From contig JAISPH010000073.1 in NCBI GenBank assembly GCA_031275035.1, positions 1 through 16,973 of the forward strand: a DNA stretch of 16,973 nucleotides, in the 5' to 3' direction. Positions 7,022-14,004 of this stretch are shown piece by piece (position 1 is the stretch's first letter; the number at the start of each line of letters is the position of its first letter). The position numbers and the translations under genes were made by a program. Under the pieces are notes generated by a model. The model made no database searches. It was not told the DNA's origin and worked only from the letters and a program-made list of their open reading frames with translations. Origin of the DNA: Treponema sp. GTDB taxonomy: Bacteria > Spirochaetota > Spirochaetia > Treponematales > Breznakiellaceae.

Positions 7022-9058
7022 ATGGTACATGAAAGTTTTTCAAAAAATTATGATTCCCTTAAAACAGCGGCCCGGGAAGCCCCTCTGGAAGCGGGGGTCT
7101 ATATTATGCGGGACGGAGAAAACCGCATAATCTATGTGGGAAAGGCCCGGATTCTCAGAAACCGGCTTATCTCGTACTTCTCCGGGGAAAAGGACATCAA
7201 AACCTCGATCCTGATGAGGCGGGTCAGGGCCATTGAAACCATCATCGTTTCCAATGAATACGAGGCGCTGCTGCTGGAAAACACCCTCATCAAACAGCAC
7301 AGCCCCAAGTACAATATCAATTTGAAGGATGGAAAAACCTACCCGGTGATACGGATCACCGCGGAAGAAGTTCCCCGGGTGTTCATAACCCGCCATGTTG
7401 TAGAAAACGGTTCCCGTTACTTCGGCCCCTTCCCCAATATACAGGCGGCGGACACCATGCTGGAACTGACGGATAAGCTCTTCCCCCTGCGGAAATGCCG
7501 TACCCTGCGGAAACGGGAGGCCCCCTGCATGTACTACCATATCGGCCGCTGCGCCGCCCCCTGCTGCGGAAAGATCTCCAGGGAGGACTATGCCCGCTAT
7601 GTGGCGCTGGTGGAACAGCTTTTCTCCGGGGAAACCGGATCTTTGGTTCAGGAACTTTCCCGGGAGATGCGGGCGGCGGCGGCGGAACTGCATTTTGAGC
7701 GGGCCGCCCAGTTGAGAAACGCCGTCAAAGCCATGGAGGATCTGTCCCAGGGGGCGGCGATGGTAGACTTTGACGGGGAGGGCCGGGATTATATCGCCTG
7801 GGCAAGCGAGGGGATCTTTACTTCCTACTCGGTCTTTTCGATGCGGGGTGGAAAAATGACCGGCCGGGAACTGTTCCGCACCCGTTCCGCCGCGGACGAA
7901 GAGGAATCCCTGGAAACCTTTGCCGCCGCCTACTATACCCCGGACCGCCCTCCCCCGCCGAAGATCTACCTTGCCCTGGGAGCCGGAGCGGCGGACCAGG
8001 CCGCCGGAACCGGAGCGGGCAAAGACAGCGGCGGAACGGACTGCGCCGGGTCCGGCGGAAAGGGTCCGGCGGAACCCTTCAAGCCCGGCCTTGAGGGGCT
8101 CCGCCGCTGGTTTGCCGGCCAGTTTGGCCGGGCGCCGTCCATACTTTCCCCCGGTGAAAAACGCCATGCCGCTATCCTCGCCATGGCCCGGCAAAACGCC
8201 CTGGAGGATCTGAGGCTCCGCCTTAAAGAGCGGGGCGCGGGACCTGCCCTGGACGAGCTGGTCCGGTCCCTGGAACTCCGGCGTCATCCCGAACGGATCG
8301 AGGGCTTCGACATTGCCCAGCTTGACGGCAAACATCCGGCGGCGTCCCTTATCTCTTTCAAAAACGGAATTCCCGACCGGAAACAGTACCGCCATTTCAA
8401 GCTCCGTACCGTCATCGGGGTGGTGGACGACTTTGCCGCCATGCGGGAGGCGGTACGCCGCCGTTATTCCCGGCTGATCAGGGAAGGCCGGGACCTGCCG
8501 GACCTCATCCTCATCGACGGCGGCATAGGTCAGGTAAACGCCGCCAAGGGGGTCCTCGACGAACTGGGGATGAACTGCGATGTAGCGGGGCTTGCAAAAC
8601 GGGACGAGGAAATCTGGCTCCCCAGGGCAAAAACGCCCATCAGGCTTTCCAGGGATTCGGAGGCGCTGAAGCTGCTCCAGTTTGTCCGGGACGAGACCCA
8701 CCGCTTTGCCACTTCCCTTAACCAGCGGCTCCGCTCCAAGGATCTCTTCTTCCCGGTTCTGGAATCCATCGAGGGCATAGGCCCCAAACGGGCGGCGGCG
8801 CTTATGAAGGCCTATGTAACCATAGAAGCCCTGGCCGCCGCCGGGGACATAGCCGAACGCTGCGGCATCAGCGCCGCCGCCGCCAGGGCGGTCCGGGCCT
8901 CCGCAGCCCTGGCCCTGGAAGACCGAAAGGCCGCCAGGGAACGGCTGGCCTCCCCCGGCCGGCCCTACTCCCGCAGCAGCGTTTCGGCGCTGGCGGCGGA
9001 AGCGGCGGATCCCGGGGCGGACTACGGAGAAAACAAAGCCGGCGGCGCAGAACCGTAA
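7022..9058 (+). CDS. uvrC: Excinuclease ABC subunit C (UvrC)
   Basis: Protein of 678 aa, a little longer than typical UvrC. It makes the dual incisions in nucleotide excision repair after UvrAB damage recognition. Domains in order: GIY-YIG nuclease at the N-terminus (GVYIMRD, IIYVGKAR, and the NEYEALLLEN glutamate), a Cys-bearing segment, a UVR helical hairpin (~210-243), the RNase H-like domain with GFDIAQLDGKHPAAS, LILIDGGIGQV and DETHRFA carrying its acidic and His residues, and a C-terminal helix-hairpin-helix pair (IEGIGPKRAAALM). A Gly/Ala-rich insert (~320-348) is unusual. No Shine-Dalgarno precedes the ATG and no better in-frame start exists, so a leaderless message is possible. It is divergent from the LamG operon, and its stop is 2 bp from the convergent metY stop. 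Confidence 0.97.
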   Translation: MVHESFSKNYDSLKTAAREAPLEAGVYIMRDGENRIIYVGKARILRNRLISYFSGEKDIKTSILMRRVRAIETIIVSNEYEALLLENTLIKQHSPKYNINLKDGKTYPVIRITAEEVPRVFITRHVVENGSRYFGPFPNIQAADTMLELTDKLFPLRKCRTLRKREAPCMYYHIGRCAAPCCGKISREDYARYVALVEQLFSGETGSLVQELSREMRAAAAELHFERAAQLRNAVKAMEDLSQGAAMVDFDGEGRDYIAWASEGIFTSYSVFSMRGGKMTGRELFRTRSAADEEESLETFAAAYYTPDRPPPPKIYLALGAGAADQAAGTGAGKDSGGTDCAGSGGKGPAEPFKPGLEGLRRWFAGQFGRAPSILSPGEKRHAAILAMARQNALEDLRLRLKERGAGPALDELVRSLELRRHPERIEGFDIAQLDGKHPAASLISFKNGIPDRKQYRHFKLRTVIGVVDDFAAMREAVRRRYSRLIREGRDLPDLILIDGGIGQVNAAKGVLDELGMNCDVAGLAKRDEEIWLPRAKTPIRLSRDSEALKLLQFVRDETHRFATSLNQRLRSKDLFFPVLESIEGIGPKRAAALMKAYVTIEALAAAGDIAERCGISAAAARAVRASAALALEDRKAARERLASPGRPYSRSSVSALAAEAADPGADYGENKAGGAEP

Positions 9059-9060
9059 GC

Positions 9061-10350
9061 CTACTTTACCGCTTCAAAGCCCTGCTTCAAATCGTCGATG
9101 ATATCGTCGATATGCTCGGTCCCGATGGAGAGGCGGACCGTATTAGGTTTGATCCCCGATTCCAGAAGTTCGCTCTCGCTCATCTGGGAATGGGTGGTGG
9201 ACGCGGGGTGTATCACCAGGGACTTTACATCCGCCACATTGGCCAGAAGGGAAAAGAGGTTAAGCTCCTCGGTAAAGAGCTTGGCCTTTTCGGCGCCTCC
9301 CTTGAGTTCAAAGGTAAAGATCGAACCCGCTCCCCGGGGGAAGTAACGCTCGTAGAGCTTATGATCCCGGTGTTCGGCCAGTACGGGATGGTTCACCCTT
9401 TCGACCTGGGGATGATTCTTGAGGAATTCCACCACCTTGAGGGCATTGGACACATGGCGCTCCACCCGGAGGGAAAGGGTTTCAAGACCCTGGAGGAAAA
9501 TGAAGGCGTTGAAGGGACTGAGGGCGGAGCCGGTGTCCCGGAGCAGGGTAACCCTGGCCTTGATAATATAGGCCAGGTTTTTCACCGCATCGGTAAAGAC
9601 CACCCCGTGATAGCTGGAATTGGGTTTTGAGAGGCCGGGGAATTTGTCGCCGGCGGCCCAGTCGAATTTACCGCCGTCCACGATCACGCCGCCTATGGAG
9701 GTGCCGTGGCCGCCTATGAACTTGGTCGCCGAATGGACCACCACGTCCGCCCCGTACTCGATGGGGGTAAGAAGATAGGGGGTGGCGAAGGTATTGTCCA
9801 CAATCACCGGGATGCCGTGCCGGTGGGCGATGGCGGCCACCGCTTCAATATCCACCACGCTGGAATTGGGATTCCCCAGGGTTTCAAAAAAGATCGCCTT
9901 GGTATTGGGCTTTACGGCCCTTTCAAAATTGGTGGGATCGCTGCCGTCCACAAAGGTGGTCTCCACCCCCAGATCCTTAAAGGTATTGGCGAAGAGGTTG
10001 TAGGTTCCGCCGTAGATCTGGTTGTCCGAGATAATGTGATCCCCGGAACGGGTGATGTTCTGGACGGCGTAGGTCGTGGCCGCAGCCCCCGAAGACAGGG
10101 CCAGGGCGGCTACGCCCTTTTCCAGGGCGGCTACGCGCTGTTCAAAAACATCCCAGGTGGGGTTCATAATCCGGGTGTAGATGTTTCCCGTTTCGGCAAG
10201 GGCAAAACGGTCCGCCGCCGATTTGGAACTGGGAAACACATAGGACGAAGTCTGATAGATAGGCACCGCCCTGGCGTCGGTGGCGGGATCCGGTTTTTCC
10301 TGGCCCGCATGGACCTGGATGGTTTCAAATTTGTAATTCCTGTTTGCCAT
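9061..10350 (-). CDS. metY: O-acetylhomoserine sulfhydrylase (internal start)
   Basis: Protein of 429 aa, the usual length for O-acetylhomoserine (thiol)-lyase, a PLP enzyme of the Cys/Met-metabolism family that makes homocysteine from O-acetylhomoserine and sulfide. Starting at MANRNYKFET, it carries the PLP-lysine motif HSATKFIGGHG (K210), the VIVDNTFATP strand with its aspartate, and the YTRIMNPT segment. The start is supported by a perfect AAGGAG at 10358-10363 spaced 7 nt from the ATG. The same frame is open upstream into a Fe-S domain without a stop, so this protein may also exist as the C-terminal half of a fusion (see 9061-11163). It is the distal end of the ABC transporter operon. 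No methionine or SAM riboswitch is visible before it. Confidence 0.9.
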   Translation of the reverse strand: MANRNYKFETIQVHAGQEKPDPATDARAVPIYQTSSYVFPSSKSAADRFALAETGNIYTRIMNPTWDVFEQRVAALEKGVAALALSSGAAATTYAVQNITRSGDHIISDNQIYGGTYNLFANTFKDLGVETTFVDGSDPTNFERAVKPNTKAIFFETLGNPNSSVVDIEAVAAIAHRHGIPVIVDNTFATPYLLTPIEYGADVVVHSATKFIGGHGTSIGGVIVDGGKFDWAAGDKFPGLSKPNSSYHGVVFTDAVKNLAYIIKARVTLLRDTGSALSPFNAFIFLQGLETLSLRVERHVSNALKVVEFLKNHPQVERVNHPVLAEHRDHKLYERYFPRGAGSIFTFELKGGAEKAKLFTEELNLFSLLANVADVKSLVIHPASTTHSQMSESELLESGIKPNTVRLSIGTEHIDDIIDDLKQGFEAVK

Positions 10351-11163
10351 GATAAATCTCCTTCTTGCTCGATAAAATTCTGTCGCGTTCCTTTCTTTGG
10401 AACCGAAATCCTGCACATGGTAAAAGCCTTCTTTCGATATGGCCTCTCCGCCGTACAGCTTTCTATCGTTTCCCACGGGACATACCACGGTACAAACCCC
10501 GCAGGGATAACGCATCTCCTCCCTTAAAAACTGGTGATAACCGGCGCACTTGTACTTTTCCATATCGGCGATGATCGAGCCGGGCCGGGGAGTAAAGGCG
10601 CCGATGGGACACTGCGCTGCGCAGCGGCCGCAGCCGCTGCAGAGCTCCTCTTCCAGCATGGGATCGGCGGGAAGCTCCGCATCGGTGAGTACCGATACGA
10701 AACGTACCCGCGGCCCGAATTCCGGGGTAAGGAGGCAGTGGTTTGCCCCAATGGTTCCAAGGCCCGCATACTTGGCGGCCAGTATCTGGGAAAAGGCCGC
10801 CTCCGGTTTCTTTACCAGGGCCGCGATTTCGCCGTATCCGTCCCGGGGGAAAAAGTGGGCCCGGAAACCCAGGGAATAGAGTACATTCGCCAGGCGGTAG
10901 GCCGCTTCATCCAGAACCCGGTTCACCGTACTGTAAAGTTCGGAGTATAAATTGGAGGGAGTGGTCTCCGCCATGGGAAGGAAGATAGGCGCCCCGCCGA
11001 CGATGACGGTTTTGCACCAGGGCCAGATGGTCCGGGGAAAAGAATTTCTCTTCTGATTCCCCGTTTCGGTCCAGCGCCCGGCGGGGGCAAAACCCAGGAG
11101 GCTGAGACCCAGCCGTTCCGCTTCAAGGGAGATCTTTTTCTTTAACCCCTTTCCGTCTATCAT
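9061..11163 (-). CDS. QueG-like double [4Fe-4S] domain fused to MetY
   Basis: One uninterrupted 700-residue frame. Residues 1-271 resemble the epoxyqueuosine reductase-like double-cluster ferredoxin family: an AGLGTIGANHCLLTPEFGP segment, a first cluster motif C175-x2-C178-x2-C181-x3-C185-P, and a second using C206, C221, C224 and C228-P. True QueG has a longer C-terminus with HEAT-like repeats; these are absent. The end after NDRKLYG is degenerate and runs straight through RRRFI into the MetY methionine at residue 272. The start has AGGGGCGGAGG directly upstream, 17 nt after the permease stop. Two readings are possible: a genuine bifunctional protein, or two genes whose stop was lost while the metY ribosome site was kept. 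Cofactor use and partner are not known. Confidence 0.7.
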   Translation of the reverse strand: MIDGKGLKKKISLEAERLGLSLLGFAPAGRWTETGNQKRNSFPRTIWPWCKTVIVGGAPIFLPMAETTPSNLYSELYSTVNRVLDEAAYRLANVLYSLGFRAHFFPRDGYGEIAALVKKPEAAFSQILAAKYAGLGTIGANHCLLTPEFGPRVRFVSVLTDAELPADPMLEEELCSGCGRCAAQCPIGAFTPRPGSIIADMEKYKCAGYHQFLREEMRYPCGVCTVVCPVGNDRKLYGGEAISKEGFYHVQDFGSKERNATEFYRARRRFIMANRNYKFETIQVHAGQEKPDPATDARAVPIYQTSSYVFPSSKSAADRFALAETGNIYTRIMNPTWDVFEQRVAALEKGVAALALSSGAAATTYAVQNITRSGDHIISDNQIYGGTYNLFANTFKDLGVETTFVDGSDPTNFERAVKPNTKAIFFETLGNPNSSVVDIEAVAAIAHRHGIPVIVDNTFATPYLLTPIEYGADVVVHSATKFIGGHGTSIGGVIVDGGKFDWAAGDKFPGLSKPNSSYHGVVFTDAVKNLAYIIKARVTLLRDTGSALSPFNAFIFLQGLETLSLRVERHVSNALKVVEFLKNHPQVERVNHPVLAEHRDHKLYERYFPRGAGSIFTFELKGGAEKAKLFTEELNLFSLLANVADVKSLVIHPASTTHSQMSESELLESGIKPNTVRLSIGTEHIDDIIDDLKQGFEAVK
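10358..10363 (-). promoter_or_regulatory. Internal Shine-Dalgarno before MetY start
   Basis: AAGGAG on the minus strand, 7 nt from the ATG of metY, lying inside an open frame where it encodes an Arg-Arg-Arg stretch. It decides the metY start and suggests independent initiation of the sulfhydrylase. Confidence 0.85.
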
Positions 11164-11180
11164 CCTCCGCCCCTGTCCGG

Positions 11181-11990
11181 TTATTCCCCGGCGCCGATCC
11201 CTTCTTTCCAGGAGGTAAAAAATTTTTCCGCCGAATGGAGAAGGTAATTCAAACCTATACCTAAAACAGCAAGCCCTACAATGCCTCCGTACATCTCCGG
11301 TACATTGAAGGTTTCTTCGGAGTAGAGTACCAGATACCCCAGCCCCGAGGTGGCGCCGATCATCTCCGCCGCCACCACCGCCATAACACAGTAGGAACCC
11401 CCCAGGCGTATGCCGGTAAAGATCTCCGGCGCCGCCGCGGGAAGAATAACTTTAAGAAAGATAAAACCTTTAGAGGCTCCCATGGATTTGGCGGAACGGA
11501 TCAGCACGGAATCCACGTTTTTTACCCCGGAGCTGGTATTGAGAAGTACCGGCCAGAGGGAAGCCCAAAAGATGATGATCGTTTTGGAAAGTTCCCCCAG
11601 GCCGAAGAGCAGAATAAAAACCGGAAAGAGGGCGAAGGCGGACATCTGCCTGAAAGCCTGAAAGAGGAGGTCGAGGACCCGGTCCACCCGGCGGAAGTAG
11701 CCGGTAAAGAGCCCCAGGATCATTCCCGCCGCGGCGGAGACCAGCAGTCCCACCAGCACCCGCCTGAGGCTGATAAAAAAGTGGCGGGCCAGTTCGCCCC
11801 GGAGGGCAAGAAGCCAGAGGGCCCGGAACACCCTGGAGGGCGGCGCAAGGTAAGTAGCCCGTACCCAGCCGAGCCGCGGGGCGGCCTCCCAAAGTACGAT
11901 AAAGAGGATAATGCCTATGCTGCGGTAAAAAAGATCGAGGCCCCTTTCGGCGCCGGGCTTTCTCCGGGGGGATCTTTTTCTCAGGTTCAC
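11181..11990 (-). CDS. ABC transporter permease, nitrate/sulfonate/taurine type
   Basis: Inner-membrane permease of 269 aa with a GTG start. It has an N-terminal basic stretch, then about six hydrophobic helices. The cytoplasmic EAA-type loop is visible (ILPAAAPEIFTGIRLGGSY), which contacts the ATPase; the SsuC/TauC-like family is the best match. The GTG forms a GTGA 4-nt overlap with the stop of the ATPase gene, so translation is probably coupled, although the ribosome site is weak. The downstream Fe-S/MetY frame begins 17 nt after its stop. Substrate cannot be read from the permease; sulfonate is suggested only by the metY context. Confidence 0.92.
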   Translation of the reverse strand: MNLRKRSPRRKPGAERGLDLFYRSIGIILFIVLWEAAPRLGWVRATYLAPPSRVFRALWLLALRGELARHFFISLRRVLVGLLVSAAAGMILGLFTGYFRRVDRVLDLLFQAFRQMSAFALFPVFILLFGLGELSKTIIIFWASLWPVLLNTSSGVKNVDSVLIRSAKSMGASKGFIFLKVILPAAAPEIFTGIRLGGSYCVMAVVAAEMIGATSGLGYLVLYSEETFNVPEMYGGIVGLAVLGIGLNYLLHSAEKFFTSWKEGIGAGE

Positions 11991-12790
11991 AGGTAGGCCC
12001 CGTAACTCTGCGCCTGCAGGGCTTCTTCCTGCAGCAGCTCCCAGAGATTTTTCCTGATCCGGGCAAAATCGACGGAGTTGCGGATCCCCTCGGTCCGGGG
12101 CCGGGGCAGATCGATGGCGATGATTTCCCTGATCCGGCCCGGCCGGGAACTCATAAAGGCTACCCGGTCCGAGAGGAGTATGGCCTCGTCGATGCTGTGG
12201 GTAACAAAGAGGATGGTCTTCTTGTCCGCCTCCCAGATTCGCAGCAGCTCTATCTGCAGGGTTTCCCTGGTCTGGGCGTCCAGGGCGGCGAAGGGTTCGT
12301 CCATCAAAAGCAGATCCGGCTGATAAGCCAGTACCCGGGCAATGGCTACCCGCTGGCGCATCCCCCCGGAAAGCTGGTGGGGATACTGATTTTCAAAGGC
12401 CGCCAGCCCCACCAGTTCCAGATAACGCCGGGCGATGCGCCGCCTCTCCTTCCGTTCCACCCGGCGTATCTCAAGGCCTACCTCAAGATTCTTCAGCACC
12501 GTCCGCCAGGGAAGCAGGGCGTAGCTTTGAAAGACAAAGCCCCGGTTAAAGCTTCGTCTTTCCAGGGGCTTCCGGTCCACCAGAATCTCTCCCTGATCAA
12601 AATCATCGAGACCCGCCAGAATATTGAGGAAAGTCGATTTGCCGCATCCCGAAGGTCCCAGAAGGGAGAGAAATTCGCCCTCCTCAATGTCCAGATCAAA
12701 ATTTTCCAGGGCCGTAAGCTTTTCTTTTCTGCCGGCGCTGTTTCTGATCTGAAATTCTCTGCATACCTGCCGGGCCCGGATCTTTGCCAT
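11987..12790 (-). CDS. ABC transporter ATPase, nitrate/sulfonate/taurine type
   Basis: Protein of 267 aa that powers import. It shows Walker A GPSGCGKST, the Q-loop region in GFVFQSYALLPW, the signature LSGGMRQRVAIARVL, Walker B LLLMDEPFAALD and the switch histidine in VTHSIDEA. The family is the SsuB/TauB/NrtD type. The ATG lies 2 nt after the binding-protein stop, and GGAG 7 nt upstream of it lies inside that gene. Its own stop overlaps the permease GTG. Order binding protein, ATPase, permease is usual for this family. Confidence 0.95.
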   Translation of the reverse strand: MAKIRARQVCREFQIRNSAGRKEKLTALENFDLDIEEGEFLSLLGPSGCGKSTFLNILAGLDDFDQGEILVDRKPLERRSFNRGFVFQSYALLPWRTVLKNLEVGLEIRRVERKERRRIARRYLELVGLAAFENQYPHQLSGGMRQRVAIARVLAYQPDLLLMDEPFAALDAQTRETLQIELLRIWEADKKTILFVTHSIDEAILLSDRVAFMSSRPGRIREIIAIDLPRPRTEGIRNSVDFARIRKNLWELLQEEALQAQSYGAYL

Positions 12791-12792
12791 TA

Positions 12793-13770
12793 CTAGACTC
12801 CGGCCGGATTGTATTGATTGGTAAAAACCTGGTCCGGCTTAATCTGTCCCGGACTCAGTTTCTGTTCCGCCTCAAGCCGGTCAAGCCAGTATTGGATATT
12901 CGGTCCGGGAATGATCTGATCCTCGTAAAATTCAAACATCTCCGCTTCCTCCAGTTTGAAGTTGAAACGCTTCGCCATCATGGCCCGGGCTTCTTCCCGG
13001 TGTTCATTGTTCCACCGCGCCGCCCGGGAGAGGATCTCCGTCAGTTCCCTTACCGCTTCGGGATGTTCCCGGAGAAACTTGCCGCTCACCGAGTAGGGGC
13101 ACATGCCGCTGATGCCGCCGTCAATGTCCCAGTCGCTGAAGAGAAGCCGGAAATCGGTTGTATTGGCGCTGGCCCGGCCCGAAGACAGGGGATGGATGAT
13201 GGCCACATCCGTATCGCCCCGGAGGAGAGGTATCTCCTGCTCCGAGTCCGGGGCGGTGCTCATCTTAATCGAAGCGGGGTCTACGCCGTTGTCCAGGCAG
13301 TACTTCTTCGTTACATACTCGGAACAGGCTCCAAAACTGTTGATCCCCAGGGTTTTGCCCTGGAAATCCTTTATGGATTGAATGGCGGAATCGGCCCGGA
13401 CAAAGTACTTCATGTGGGGATTGGCCTGGGTAGACTTGCTCCCCGCGGCAAATATCTTGACATCCGCCCCGGAGGCTACTGCGGCGATAACCAGGGGGGT
13501 ATGGCGGTTGGCCACATCCAGGTCTCCCGTGGTAAGGGCGGGGATCATCTGCCCCGCGGCGATCTGACCCACATACCTGGGCCGGACCCCGGCGTCATTA
13601 AAATAGCCAAGATCCTCCGCCAGATAGATAAGGTCGTAATAGACCCATTCGGGATACTTGAATTCCACCACCTCCACATCCGTCCCCTGGGCCGGTTCCG
13701 CCTTGTTGCAGCCGGTGAAAAAAACAAAAACCAGAAATACCGCCAGAAAAACCGGAATCATCTTTGTCAT
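12793..13770 (-). CDS. Substrate-binding lipoprotein, SsuA/TauA/NMT1 family
   Basis: Protein of 325 aa with a short basic N-terminus, a hydrophobic core and a lipobox ending FTGC, so C21 would be the lipidated cysteine anchoring it outside the inner membrane. The mature part follows the NMT1/SsuA two-lobe pattern: YYDLIYLAEDLGYFNDAGV near the start, PALTTGDLDVANRHTP, and DFQGKTLGINSFGACSEY after the first lobe. It captures the ligand for the ABC importer encoded next; aliphatic sulfonate, taurine, nitrate or a thiamine precursor are all possible. The start has AAGGAG (13777-13782) 6 nt upstream. It is the first gene of the operon, downstream of the promoter at 13819-13846. Confidence 0.92.
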   Translation of the reverse strand: MTKMIPVFLAVFLVFVFFTGCNKAEPAQGTDVEVVEFKYPEWVYYDLIYLAEDLGYFNDAGVRPRYVGQIAAGQMIPALTTGDLDVANRHTPLVIAAVASGADVKIFAAGSKSTQANPHMKYFVRADSAIQSIKDFQGKTLGINSFGACSEYVTKKYCLDNGVDPASIKMSTAPDSEQEIPLLRGDTDVAIIHPLSSGRASANTTDFRLLFSDWDIDGGISGMCPYSVSGKFLREHPEAVRELTEILSRAARWNNEHREEARAMMAKRFNFKLEEAEMFEFYEDQIIPGPNIQYWLDRLEAEQKLSPGQIKPDQVFTNQYNPAGV

Positions 13771-13776
13771 GATACG

Positions 13777-13782
13777 CTCCTT
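13777..13782 (-). promoter_or_regulatory. Shine-Dalgarno of the substrate-binding protein gene
   Basis: AAGGAG on the minus strand with a 6-nt spacer to the ATG at 13770. It fixes the start at the residue that gives a proper lipoprotein signal. Confidence 0.85.
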
Positions 13783-13792
13783 ATTTTTATAT

Positions 13793-13831
13793 ATTCCTAT
13801 ATTTCTTATAGGATATAAATTATATAGGAAT
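13793..13831. promoter_or_regulatory. Candidate operator, three copies of TATAGGA-type motif
   Basis: ATTCCTATA (13793-13801) is the exact reverse complement of TATAGGAAT (13823-13831), and a third near copy, TATAGGATA (13807-13815), lies between them. The distal copy overlaps the -10 hexamer of the minus-strand promoter and the others sit at and after the likely start point, the layout of a repressor site. In RNA the outer arms could also form a weak hairpin in the 5' leader. The regulator is unknown. Confidence 0.45.
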
Positions 13832-13846
13832 AATATACTTTGTAAA
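13819..13846 (-). promoter_or_regulatory. Sigma70-type promoter of the ABC/metY operon
   Basis: On the minus strand, TTTACA (13841-13846) is followed after 16 nt by a perfect TATAAT (13819-13824). Transcription would start near 13812, giving a leader of about 40 nt before the binding-protein ATG. It is the best promoter match in the window. Confidence 0.65.
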
Positions 13847-13867
13847 AAACACTATAAGTAGTATTAT
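13840..13867 (+). promoter_or_regulatory. Possible promoter of the ccdA operon
   Basis: TTGTAA (13840-13845), 16 nt, TATTAT (13862-13867) on the plus strand. Its -35 overlaps that of the divergent promoter, so the two operons may be co-regulated or compete. The predicted leader to the GTG of ccdA is about 130 nt. Only a moderate consensus match. Confidence 0.35.
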
Positions 13868-13983
13868 TAATAATGTCAACCGGGGCCGCCCGGATGTGTC
13901 CGGCCCATTCCCGCCGGGGGAAGTAAAACGAATGCGTCTTATCCGCGGCGGGATATGTTTCCGGAAGGTGTTGGGCCGGACTT

Positions 13984-13995
13984 TTTTGTACAAAA
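13984..13995. promoter_or_regulatory. Perfect 12-bp palindrome before ccdA
   Basis: TTTTGTACAAAA is its own reverse complement and lies immediately before the purine-rich AGGCGG that precedes the ccdA GTG. It could be an operator-like half-site pair or a chance feature. No second copy was seen in the window. Confidence 0.25.
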
Positions 13996-14004
13996 GGCGG
14001 ACGC

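Noticed and set aside
7040..8701. Long minus-strand frame opposite uvrC
   Set aside because: uvrC is unmistakable on the plus strand; the opposite frame is a shadow of GC-rich codons.
10101..10136. 15-bp direct repeat CCAGGGCGGCTACGC within metY (10101-10115 and 10122-10136)
   Set aside because: It encodes two similar VAAL segments of the conserved enzyme and needs no special explanation.
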